Shown here: positions 33,082-42,255 of the stretch, piece by piece
Numbering within the stretch: the first letter of the stretch is position 1
Layout of the letters: every line of letters starts with the position of its first letter
DNA from: Gremmenia infestans
Lineage: Eukaryota; Ascomycota; Leotiomycetes; Helotiales; Hamatocanthoscyphaceae
Direction of reading: 5' to 3'
DNA length: 64,000 bases
Assembly (NCBI GenBank): GCA_032629725.1
Contig: JAFEVB010000008.1
Coordinates: 806,001-870,000 of the forward strand
Translations under genes and position numbers: made by a program
Notes under the pieces: generated by a model
The model's database searches: none
The model's input: only the letters and a program-made list of their open reading frames with translations
Told to the model about the DNA's origin: nothing

Positions 33082-34234
33082 ATGCCTCCAAAGAAGGGCG
33101 CCAAAGACCAAGGCCCGGCCAAGAAGCCGCAGACGGTGGCGGACAGGACTTTTGGAATGAAAAATAAGAAGGGTGCCCAGACTCAAAGGCAAATTGCTCA
33201 AATGCAGCAGTCTGCCAAGGCTGGCGGCACCCCGGAGGAGAAGAAGAAAGCAGCAGACAAGGCACAGAAAGAGAGAGAAAAGGCTGCAGCCGAAGCAATC
33301 CAGAGGGAAACCGCAGAATTGTTCAAGCCAGTCCAAGTTCAGAAGGTGCCCTTTGGAGTTGATCCGAAGACTGTCCTTTGCCAGTTTTACAAAAAGGGTC
33401 ATTGCGAGAAGGGGAAGAAGTGCAAATTCTCTCACGATCTGAACATCGAGCGGAAAACAACCAAGAAAGATCTATACCAAGATACAAGGGAGGATGAAGA
33501 TGTGAAGAAGAAGCAGGAGACCAATGAGGATTGGGACGAAGAAAAGCTGAGAGCAGTTGTGCTCTCCAAGAAAGGCAATCAGAAGACCTCAACCGACAAA
33601 GTCTGCAAGTTTTTCATAGAAGCAGTGGAGGAAGGAAAGTACGGATGGTTCTGGACATGTCCGAATGGCGGCGACAAGTGCATGTACCAGCATAAATTAC
33701 CACCTGGGTTTGTAGTCACGTTTGATTGGTTTCTAGCTTATGCTAATATTACACAGATTCGTATTAAAAACAAAAGATCAAAGAGCTGCAGAAAAGGCTC
33801 TTATGGATAAATCACCCCTCAAAACACTTACCCTCGAGGATTTCCTGGAGTCAGAAAGACACAAGCTTACGGGAACACTCACCCCTGTTACGCCAGAGAC
33901 GTTTGCGAAATGGAAAGCAGAACGAATGGACAAGAAAGCTGCTGAGGACCAAGCACGCCTTGCAAAGGAGGCCACGGGTCGTGCCATGTTTGAAAAGGGC
34001 GATTGGAATGCAAGCGGTGATGAAGACGAAGATGACGAGGAGGACGAGGAAGAAGAAGATGAGGCTTGGAACATGGAGAAATTGCGACAAGAAACCGAAG
34101 CGATACGGGAGAAGAAAGAGGCCGAAAGAATCGCTCGTTACGGTGGAGCCCCACCGACAAATGGTGATAACGGTGTTCTGGAGAGTGTCGAGCCAGATAG
34201 CAATGGAGCAGACAATGACGAAGGACCATCATAA
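33082..34234 (+). CDS. TMA46: CCCH zinc-finger protein Tma46 (DFRP1/ZC3H15 family)
   Basis: Exons 33082..33707 and 33757..34234 encode 367 residues. Tma46/DFRP1 binds and stabilises the developmentally regulated GTPase Rbg1 and associates with translating ribosomes. The N-terminus MPPKKGAKDQGPAKKPQ and the Lys/Glu/Ala-rich helix are typical. CCCH finger 1 is CQFYKKGHCEKGKKCKFSH. Finger 2 is CKFFIEAVEEGKYGWFWTC, continuing to a His in MYQHKLPPGF. The DFRP region LTLEDFLESERHKL follows, and the C-terminus is highly acidic. The 49-nt intron uses a GTTTGT donor, so that PPG joins FVLKTKDQR. Reading through the intron would truncate the protein about 30 codons later. Confidence 0.93.
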
Positions 34235-34689
34235 GCCTCCGGCATCTCAAACATGACCTTGAAATTTAGCGTCATTGGGAAGGAGTACAAATCATCACGA
34301 CAGTGAGGAACACGTTGTGGCCGGCACCCGGCATAGCGTTGTATGTATTCATCAGGAAACCAGGAATCCCTCAAAGCAAGGTTCTGGCTACTCCCTAGCT
34401 TTATGCTTTTAAAGTATCCAGCCTTCTGGAGACCGAACAAATAATACATTCGGAAGAGATAATCATATTTGTACATTTCACATCATCTTGTTACTGACGT
34501 GAGAGTCTAAACTTGATTATTAGCGCGAGGTCTTCATTATCCAGACCTTTAACAACATTCATTCTTGTTCAATTCTCCGTCACTAACACTGTTATTAGGA
34601 GACTTCTCCAATGACTCTTGAACCGACTTGCACCTCATTCTCCGAATACAAAGTATCCCTCCTGGAAAGTGCAAATACTACCAAAGCCC
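34235..34689. other. Intergenic spacer
   Basis: 3' region of TMA46 running into the decayed end of the Ctr relic. No gene seen. Confidence 0.4.
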
Positions 34690-35219
34690 TAAACATAATT
34701 GAAATGATAATACACCTTGCGTCTCATCAGCATCTCAGTCTTCCCCAAACATTGGTGAGTCTGGTCTCTTAATATAAAAAACAGGATAATACAATAACCA
34801 ACAGAAAATTGCACGACATGCAAAACGCTCCTCGCGCTCTGCTCTAGTGCTACAGCCAACATCCTCTCCTTTCCGCTAATATTTCCCCGTCCTCAGCGAG
34901 AGGCTTTTCTTCCATCTCCTCAGTTGGCCTTACGCACTCTTTCTGCTCCAAGAATACATCTCTCGCTCTTAGATATCGATCGAAATATCGTTGAGAACGA
35001 CGGAGGAATTCAAGTGAGATGACGAGCAGGAATGCTGCCATACACGCGAGGGAGAAGCCAAATTAGGAGCGAATTTTGCAGGCGGACCACAAAAAGCAGC
35101 TATATATGTTATGCCAATTCAAAGGCATCTACGAGAGGCATAAAGCCAAAGCAGAAATAATGTTTTCCACGAGTTACAGAAAGTTTGCAGTCACTGTTTC
35201 CTTCCATCGACATGGCCAT
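34690..35219 (-). pseudogene. Ctr-family copper transporter pseudogene
   Basis: Exon 1 (35178..35219, MAMSMEGNSDCKLS) and a second exon from 35128, joined over a 49-nt intron, align with fungal Ctr transporters. Ctr proteins are high-affinity Cu(I) channels in the plasma or vacuolar membrane. NWHNIYSCFLWSACKIRS precedes an in-frame TAA (35063-35065). The same frame then continues FGFSLACMAAFLLVISLEFL into RRSQRYFDRYL, the end of the first membrane helix. Further down, RSVLHVVQFSVGYCIILFF (TM2-like) is in another frame, so there is a frameshift as well, and the third segment is barely recognisable. Family members usually have Gln at the stop position, so a single C-to-T change (CAA to TAA) explains it. 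Untested alternatives are a sequencing error or an unseen intron. Confidence 0.65.
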
Positions 35220-36237
35220 ATCTGCGGTTGTGGACGCTGTGATGTCCACATCCGATTCGAGTTATATGTCGCCCCCTCAACATCAAAACGACTTGTATTT
35301 TGGCTTTGAATACATCTGTCTCATATCTGCCCAGCATGACCACGTATGCATATCACCAGTCAAGACGCCTAGCTCAGCTTGCCAATATTCGATCCTTAAT
35401 CCAACCCAAACCAGCGCCCTCAACATCATTCCGCCCTACGAATATATTCTGCTCTTATCGAGCCTTACACCTGAAATATATACCTGCACGGTGCTACTTG
35501 ATTTAGGCAAAGCGGATTTAGGCGTGGGGAGCCAACTGAAACTCGCTCAAATGCCCTCCTCGCGTTCAAATTTCAAGGTTCATCGGATGTCACGGAAGAG
35601 CACCAGAGCATCCTTCTGATCGTAGGTAGTTAATATATTCACCGATGAGCCCCTTGATAGCTTGGATTGGCGTACTTTACATCAGATGAATGTTAGCTCC
35701 TATAGTGTTTCACGGCCGTCTCCCCAACAAACCGTGGCTGCTTGAAGAAGCCTCGCGGTATATAGGAAAAGCGGCACCAATTTACAATGTGCCAGGTGGC
35801 GTGGGACATTAAAAGTACCATAGTGAGTGCCGCTTTGGTCTTTCTAGCATGAGGAGCATTGAGTGTTTTTGTGAAGAAGGTCGTAAAACACTATACGAGT
35901 TAGATGCAGATGACAGCCATTGCTTATTCTTTACTAGATAAATGCGTCTCTCTTCCTATTTGCATCCCTTGTCGGATTTTGCAAAAGGCAAAGACCGCCA
36001 CATATCAAAATGTTTTACGTTGTATTATTTTGAGAAGACCACAGAATCATGTCAAAGCCACAGCCTATGAGCTGTGTGGGGTTGCACCAAAGGCCATTGG
36101 CTCTTGCGATCTCTTTTCGACTAAGACACCGGATTCTCTACGACAATCCTTTCGTTCTCAACGAACTCATGGTGCTTGGCCTCACAGAATATAGTCAGAA
36201 CTTAGAAGATGACCATTATCTGAAGGTACCAGGCAAT

Positions 36238-36281
36238 ATCTCACCCCCGCAAAGCAGTTATCTCATCCCCGCAAAGCAGTT
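36238..36281. repeat. Two tandem 22-bp units
   Basis: Units 36238-36259 and 36260-36281 differ at one base. Each contains CCCCGCAAAGCAGTT. Located 610 bp upstream of the copper-fist start. Function unknown. Confidence 0.8.
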
Positions 36282-36510
36282 CTAGCATGCAAGAGCCTCC
36301 GAATAGACCACGGCATGCTTCGCAAGCCAAACCCCATACAAAGTAGGCAGAAACAGCAACGGCCGCTTCAAACTCAGCCTCCAATCACGCCTCTGAGATC
36401 AATCATCTACTCTAGCTTTTATCTTGCCGAAACATGTCTACATGCTACGGTTTTTTTTAACGCCAAGGATCACCCATTTACCAGCGCTATTGGGATTCGT
36501 GGAGCAGATA

Positions 36511-36530
36511 ATATGCTCAAATCTGCTCAA
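36511..36530 (+). promoter_or_regulatory. Tandem GCTCA boxes, candidate copper-response element
   Basis: The sequence reads ATATGCTCAA immediately followed by ATCTGCTCAA, two near-identical 10-bp units one helical turn apart, 362 bp upstream of the copper-fist ATG. The GCTCA core resembles the TTTGCTCA element bound by budding yeast Mac1, itself a copper-fist protein. The link to copper is inference. Confidence 0.4.
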
Positions 36531-36891
36531 ACGCGCCTAAGAAGCTTTTCACCAGTGCCACCGCATTCGTATCTTCGCCTCTGTTTCAATACATATTCGT
36601 AATGGCTGGAAAACCTGCTTTGTTTGACCCTTGACAGAACACCAAAGTCTTCTTGGTTGGCCAACACATCGTCCCCTTCACGTTTCTTCGTAAAGACCGT
36701 GGGAAGTTAAATATCTAGCCCGATTCGCAAACAAATCCTTGCTTCCCTCCCAGGCTCTACGCTCCTCATTTCTATTTTCAAGACTAAGAACAAAATGGTG
36801 TCTTAGTGATAAGTGAAGCAGTATTTGTTGGCCAAATTTCACTTATATCGACTTGACGACGCCACTTTTCTAGAGTAATTTAGCTCTCACC

Positions 36892-37731
36892 ATGCCTCTC
36901 ATTAATGGATACAAATATTCTTGGTAAGCCTACCTTTTGTCTTATAAATACATTTATAGCCGCACAAGATTGCTTTCATAGAAATTTGACTCCGAAGCAG
37001 TGAACCATGTATCCGCGGCCACCGAGCGACGTCCTGTGCCCACACCGATAGAATCCTGATCGAGGTCCGCAAACCAGGTCGACCACTCGAAAGCTGCGGT
37101 CACAAACTCGACTCATGTTCATGCGGAAGACTAGAAGATTTGTTCTCCATCGGTGAAAGTAAATGCATATTGTACTGGAACTCAATTTCAAGAAACTAAA
37201 AACTTACTAGCACCTTTACAAGAGCCTGTCGACCCTAGCAAAGTACCTCAATTGTTAGCAATACCAGCATCGGTGCCCACAATATCAAAACCAAGGCCAG
37301 CATCTTGTGTTCCTCGATCAATGAACAAAGTAACCAAAAGACCCGCCAAGAAAAGACCAAGAAGTCCACCAGCACAACCAACCAGCGAGGCATCAATCCA
37401 AGTGGGAGATAATTCTAGCCTCCAATATCCAACCTCAATCTTAGAACAAAGCAATCCAAGTATCCAAAGTCCAAACCCTACATCGCCTCCCCCACCAATC
37501 TGGTCTCCACCTCCACCTTCTATACAATCAACCCCACCACTAGGAGTATGCTTCCTGCGCTACCCCCCAGACCAGCACACGACAACGTATCGCCCGTCAC
37601 CACATGCAGGCATCCAGAGCAGAATCGAAGATGTATCTCTAGCGTCGAACCCCCAGACGCAACAGCCTGGTCAGAGGGAGGATGGGCAGGCTTATGTGAG
37701 GAGCCGGTATTTCTGCGGCCCAGCCTGGTGA
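36892..37731 (+). CDS. Copper-fist domain transcription factor
   Basis: Exons 36892..36923, 37001..37158 and 37211..37731 encode 236 residues. The first two exons build a complete copper fist: MPLINGYKYSC joined to EPCIRGHRATSCAHTDR, then LIEVRKPGRPLESC. Zinc ligands are Cys 11, 14 and 23 and His 25, and RKPGRP is the DNA minor-groove motif. A copper-regulatory Cys cluster, SCGHKLDSCSCG, follows directly. Copper-fist factors (Ace1, Mac1, Cuf1, GRISEA) switch copper uptake or detoxification genes. The remaining ~170 residues are Pro/Ser-rich with a KRPAKKRPR basic patch. I see none of the C-terminal Cys-rich repeats that Mac1/Cuf1-type activators carry, so it is either a short form or the 3' end has another exon I missed. 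Confidence 0.85.
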
Positions 37732-38577
37732 TGGGAGGTGTGTGGTAATAGAATTGGAGATTCCGGTACGGCTCTCATGAATAAGCCTGATGCGAGGAAA
37801 CTCGGACGGAAATGGGTTATGAAGAATGTTACTCCGTTCTGGCGATCGAGATTGGGACGCATTGGCTTCTGCCTACAAAAGGCAGCTAGGGATACCTTCA
37901 CAGTATATCGCAAGAAGTCTATCGAGCTGTTGGGTGTGGTGATATTTTCGAAGAAAGAATTTGAGTGTTCCTAGCCAGCTCCTTCCAGTATATACATAGC
38001 CCGATCCACGCCCCCCGCGAATCATCGCTGACGGACTTTTACCTCAAAACCTACCAGAAAACAAAGTACTTCTTTACCCTCGCGATACCTACCCCTAAGG
38101 TACGCACCAGGAGAACCCCAGCTTAACAAAAACAACCATGCGCAATAATGAACTCGCCTCAGGCTTGGCTTCAGGGGTATTTTTTAGCAATGCGGAGGCT
38201 AGTCACATGAGTGATAAACAAACATATCGTGTGAGGATAAATCGAAATCTCTGCTTAGTTACAAACCAAGAGTAGAGAGATGTTAAAATACTTCTAGCTC
38301 CTTCCCGGATATTCGCAGTGTTCTAGGAATTGAAATGTATCAAAGTGTTCTTTGGGATTCCCTGTCCACAAGAACAACGAGTAAGGTGAAATGGAAGTAT
38401 CAGTCTAAAGATAAAGCATATCAATGCAATCATATTCTAAAGCCCAGCCAGTCTTAATACCAGCTGACAGAAGATATTCCATGTAAAAACATAGTGCTGC
38501 TTGTCTTGGCTTGCCTCGCCTTGCCTAACCCTACCCCTGACGCCCTGCCTAGCATTCATTCACATACGACCCCTAAC
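37732..38577. other. Convergent intergenic spacer
   Basis: Between the copper-fist gene and the small Cys/His protein gene. An open frame at 37738-37974 has no recognisable features. No additional gene is supported. Confidence 0.4.
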
Positions 38578-39020
38578 CTAAATCTCCCACCCTTGCTTTT
38601 TCTTAAACCCAGCTTCAAAAGACTCCAGACCACTATTATCCAACGCATAGCACTTGTAGCAACGATGATGCACCGGATCATGGTGCTCGCACATGTCTAG
38701 CTCCAACGGCTTGCCGCAGAAACAGCAGAGGGCCTTGGGGTATTTGGCTGTCATGTCCGGTCCGCCTTCGAAGTTCTAAGGGGGGAGAAAAGAAATATTA
38801 ATATACGTACGTATACGGTCAATGTGAAATCCACATGTTGTGGTATATCATATGAGGAAGAAGGGGAGGGTGGAGGAGGACTTACCGGGAGTGATTCTGG
38901 CTTTGGCCTTGGTGGCGGCGAGTTATTCGGGACGGCGACGGGGGCTGAGTGTGTAACTACTATCTTTGAGGCGTCGGATTTCTCCTCTCCATTTTTCTTG
39001 GGGTCTGATTTAGGTGGCAT
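38578..39020 (-). CDS. Small Cys/His-rich (probable zinc-binding) protein, uncharacterised
   Basis: Exons 38886..39020 and 38578..38775 encode 110 residues. The N-terminal 45 residues are Lys/Pro/Ser-rich and probably disordered. The second exon holds CCFCGKPLELDMCEHHDPVH then HRCYKCYAL, a compact set of CxxC, CEHH and HHxCxxC ligands suitable for one or two metal ions, followed by SGLESFEAGFKKKQGWEI. I do not recognise the family. The intron junction (CCG to AAC, phase 0) and the high protein quality of exon 2 support the gene. Its nearest upstream neighbour is the convergent copper-fist gene. Whether it binds zinc or copper cannot be told. Confidence 0.75.
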
Positions 39021-39946
39021 GGTGTGGTGTAGTGGAATGTAGTGTGGTTGTAAGTTACCAGGTAGTTGAGTGCAGGTTGTTTATTGGGAATCAGCGCTGT
39101 TGGAAACTCTTGTGGATATTTGAAGCACTGTCCAGAAGCAGTTTCTGGGATCAAGAAATATGATGGTGGAGTGAACATACATTTACAAAATCAGGATGTA
39201 TGAGTCAATACTTGTGGCATGTTGCTCTACCATTCATCCATCCATTCAATGTCTCCTTGTGCTCCTTCCATAACCATTAAACACACCTCCCAGGAAGCAA
39301 ATAACACGTAGCTCAAAATAAAACTCATCTTAATCTATATCTTGTCTGTCCTCCTAACAAGCATTGTGATCAGAGTCAAGATTTGCTTGCAAGATAGGTT
39401 TTGCTGGGCTTAGACACTGCTTAAGTTGTGTGTATGGGGTTTGGAGGTGGAATTGGATTTGTGATGATAGGAAAGAGAACAGACGAGTACTGCTGATGTC
39501 CATGTTGGTTTTGTTGTAATATGATGTACGCTTGATACTTATAAGCTTAGAGGCTGGATGTGAACAGTTGCATGCGGAAATACTTGTAGGTATTGATGTA
39601 TCAGACGTAATTGAAGAGGAGTGCTGCTCAACATGGACGAGGGTTAGAATATATGACTACATGACTGCATGACCAAAATAGAACATCAAGTGCAAAGCAA
39701 GCTGAAGCTGAAGTCAACTATCTTCAGATCAAGTTCGATACAATACGAGAAAACCAGTGCTTTTATGATGTTTTTGCCTGCTAATCCTATTATTTCACAT
39801 CAATTTATCGAAATAGCGAACTGCCAACTTGACGAGTTTAAGAGACATACATGCATGCCATATTTAACTGACCAACCCGAGAACTGAGACGCCTGAAATA
39901 AAGGCAAGGTGCGAAGGGAGCCGACCGCGAGCCTCTAAAACACACT
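39021..39946. other. Intergenic, no gene seen
   Basis: Promoter of the small Cys/His protein gene and the 3' UTR of the p23 gene. No distinct element was identified. Confidence 0.45.
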
Positions 39947-40806
39947 CTAGTTAACCTCCTCGATCTTGGCGCTGGACTTTCCGGCCTCCTCGTCCTCCTC
40001 CAGCTCTGGCATATCCTCATCATCGTCATCGTCATCCTCTTCTTCACCCTCTGCGTCGCCGCCCGCACCTCCTCCGAGCTTGGAGAAGTCGATGCCGCCA
40101 AAGTCACCTCCTGCTCCTCCGCCCATCATCGAGCCCATGTCTCCCATACCTGGCATGCCACCCATTCCGCCCATGTTACCTGCTGTCAAAAAATGTTAGC
40201 CTTGCTGACAAATGCGCTAGGATATGCGAGTTGAAATACCTAGGTCTTCCTCGGGAGCCTCGTCTTGCTCATCCTCGTCAACCCACTTGTCGAAGTCGGT
40301 CTTCAGGAAGTGCACCTTCTTTGCGTCCTTCAACAGTCTTGGCCAGAACTCCTCCTTCAGCTCCTTCTTTCGCAGGACCATCTCGATGTTCTTGCCCGTG
40401 GGGTTGATTTTGCTCTCCGCTGGGTCAATCTCGGCATAGAAGTCAAGCTCGAGCTGATAGTCTCTCTTGAGGGAGTCCGAGTGGCCTGAGAAGGAGAGGG
40501 AGGTTGGCTTCAGGTCAAGCTTGAGCTTGGATGCCTGGACATCGGGTACGGAGATGGTTAGGTAGAGGTAGTTCTTCGCGGCATCGGTCGCGCTGGATCG
40601 TTGAGCCCAAAGGACTGAGCAACATGTTAGCTGTGTTTGTATAAATAATGCTCAATGTGGCAGATGCTGGACAATGTTGTCTTGGGGGTCTTGAGTATCC
40701 TAGACAGGGGAGGGGTTGGTGGGCAAAAGCCGGAGTAGCTCTTATTGCAGGGTGATCAAAGCTCTGTGTCTGGTGCTTGTTGCTTACCTTCAGGAGTCGC
40801 AGCCAT
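39947..40806 (-). CDS. SBA1: Hsp90 co-chaperone p23 (Sba1/Wos2)
   Basis: Exons 40788..40806, 40240..40614 and 39947..40182 encode 209 residues. p23 clamps the ATP-bound, closed form of Hsp90 and slows its ATPase. The CS domain starts VLWAQRSS and runs through NYLYLTISVPDV, KPTSLSFSGHSD, YQLELDFYAEIDP and IEMVLRKKELKEEFWPRLLKD, then FLKTDFDKWVDEDE, which carries the family's WP and FDKW blocks. A Gly/Met-rich linker (GNMGGMGGMPGMGDMGSMMG) and a very acidic tail complete it, as in fungal Sba1. The first exon is only 19 nt, as in many fungal p23 genes. The ATG at 40806 gives MAATPEV. Confidence 0.93.
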
Positions 40807-41514
40807 GATTAAGTCGGTGGAAGAGTGTCAAGAATGTAGACAATACAAGAAGAAATAGCAATTCAGTTGAAGTTGCGATGTGGGGAAGTGGTTGGTGGTT
40901 TGGGGAAAAGAATTTGTTGGTGAGAGAAGATCAAGAAGGTTGAAGAAGAAGCGGGTGTGTGGTGCGGTGCGTAAGGCTGGACATGGAGAGCCGATCGAAT
41001 TGTGAAGAATTGCGGCGAAGGGAAGGGTCGCAGTAGCAATTGTTAGCCCCTGCCCTGCTGCAGGTAGCAAAGCGCTTGTTGTTTAAAATGCACAGACTAA
41101 CTTGAATAGGAATATATTCTTCAAACGGGGAGCGAATCTTCATAATGATAGAGTATCTGATCATATAATATTTACCACCTACGAGTATACAATCCCAATC
41201 AAGAGTCAAATCCGAGTTCTATAATTGGACTTCCGTGTGTCTCTCTACTTAGGTGTGGTGTTGCCCCACGTTGAGGCCGCCGTACAGTACCTAGGCAAAA
41301 AGGGTCTTTTTAGAGCCATTTTATTGGCTGAATGACTGGTAACTTTACGACAACCTTGAACCCAACAAGGCGACTAACAATGATTCAGCCATAAACTGAC
41401 GACACTCGTACTGTACCAGTCCAGTCTCCAGATATTCAAGGGGAGAGATTTGAGGACGACAACTCGAGGCAGAGCATTGTCTCTGCGACCCAGAACCCAT
41501 CTTCAGCAGTCAAC
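40807..41514. promoter_or_regulatory. Divergent promoter SBA1 / VPS24
   Basis: 708 bases separating divergent starts. Scattered GAA and TTC triplets occur, but I find no convincing three-unit heat-shock element. No gene inside. Confidence 0.4.
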
Positions 41515-42255
41515 ATGGAGTCTATCAGAGCGGTCTTCTTCAAGCCTGATCCCCAGGTCCAGGTCCGCAGTCACCCCCTCCATAGCCCCGCAATATCAAC
41601 TGACATCCCCCCCCAGGTCAGGAAATGCAACCAGCTCATCCGCCAGAACACACGGAAGCTCGATCGCGATATTGCGCAGCTGAAAGTTGTCGAGAACAAG
41701 GCTCGAACCAGCATCATCCAAGCCAACCGCCGAGCGCAACGAAACCCCTCGCAAGCCAAGCAGGCCGCACAAGAAACACGCATCTTCGCCAGAGAGCTCA
41801 TACGGATACGCAAACAATCCACAAGGCTTGTCACGTCGAAAGCGCAGCTTAACAGCGTATCGATGCAGGTCACGGAGGCGTTTGCGGTGCGCAAGATCGA
41901 AGGCAGTATCCGGTCCAGCGTGGGCATTATGAAGGACGTCAATAGTCTTGTACGGCTACCGGAATTAATGGGCACGATGAGGGAATTAAGTCAGGAGTTA
42001 GTAAAGGCAGGTATAATCGAGGAGATGGTGGGTGATTCGCTTCCTGATGAGTTAGAGGACGAGGAGGAAGAGGCCGAGACTGAGGTTGATAAAGTGCTGG
42101 GCGAGATTCTACAAGATCGTATGGGTAAGGTTGGTGCGACGCCGAGTACTCCGGCGCCTGTACAGGAGCAGCCAGTGGCGGAGGAAGAAGATGAAGAAGA
42201 TGCGGAAGCTATGCTGGACCAGATGCGCGGCCGATTGGAGGCTTTAAAGAGTTAA
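41515..42255 (+). CDS. VPS24: ESCRT-III subunit Vps24 (CHMP3)
   Basis: Exons 41515..41562 and 41617..42255 encode 228 residues. Vps24 polymerises with Snf7 and Vps2 on endosomes to pinch off intralumenal vesicles. PDPQVQ joined to VRKCNQLIRQNTRKLDRDI is the hallmark N-terminal helix, and a long basic helical region with LVRLPELMGTMRELSQELVK follows. The acidic linker and the C-terminal MIM-type helix AMLDQMRGRLEALKS bind Vps4. The 54-nt intron is a multiple of three and contains no stop. Ignoring it adds 18 residues rich in Pro/His/Ser that break the conserved helix, so it is very probably spliced. Confidence 0.93.
   Translation: MESIRAVFFKPDPQVQVRSHPLHSPAISTDIPPQVRKCNQLIRQNTRKLDRDIAQLKVVENKARTSIIQANRRAQRNPSQAKQAAQETRIFARELIRIRKQSTRLVTSKAQLNSVSMQVTEAFAVRKIEGSIRSSVGIMKDVNSLVRLPELMGTMRELSQELVKAGIIEEMVGDSLPDELEDEEEEAETEVDKVLGEILQDRMGKVGATPSTPAPVQEQPVAEEEDEEDAEAMLDQMRGRLEALKS

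Larger units (their letters stand above)
35220..36891. promoter_or_regulatory. Intergenic region between Ctr relic and copper-fist gene
   Basis: Divergent spacer of 1.7 kb. It contains a tandem 22-bp repeat (36238-36281) and a tandem 10-bp GCTCA box (36511-36530), each listed separately. Open frames inside have no protein-like signal. Confidence 0.45.

Noticed and set aside
35185..35619. 144-codon plus-strand frame over the Ctr relic promoter
   Set aside because: It runs antisense across the recognisable Ctr first exon and has no domain, so it is an antisense shadow.
40807..41514. Heat-shock element in the SBA1 promoter
   Set aside because: GAA and TTC triplets are present but I could not find three properly spaced inverted units, so I do not call an element.
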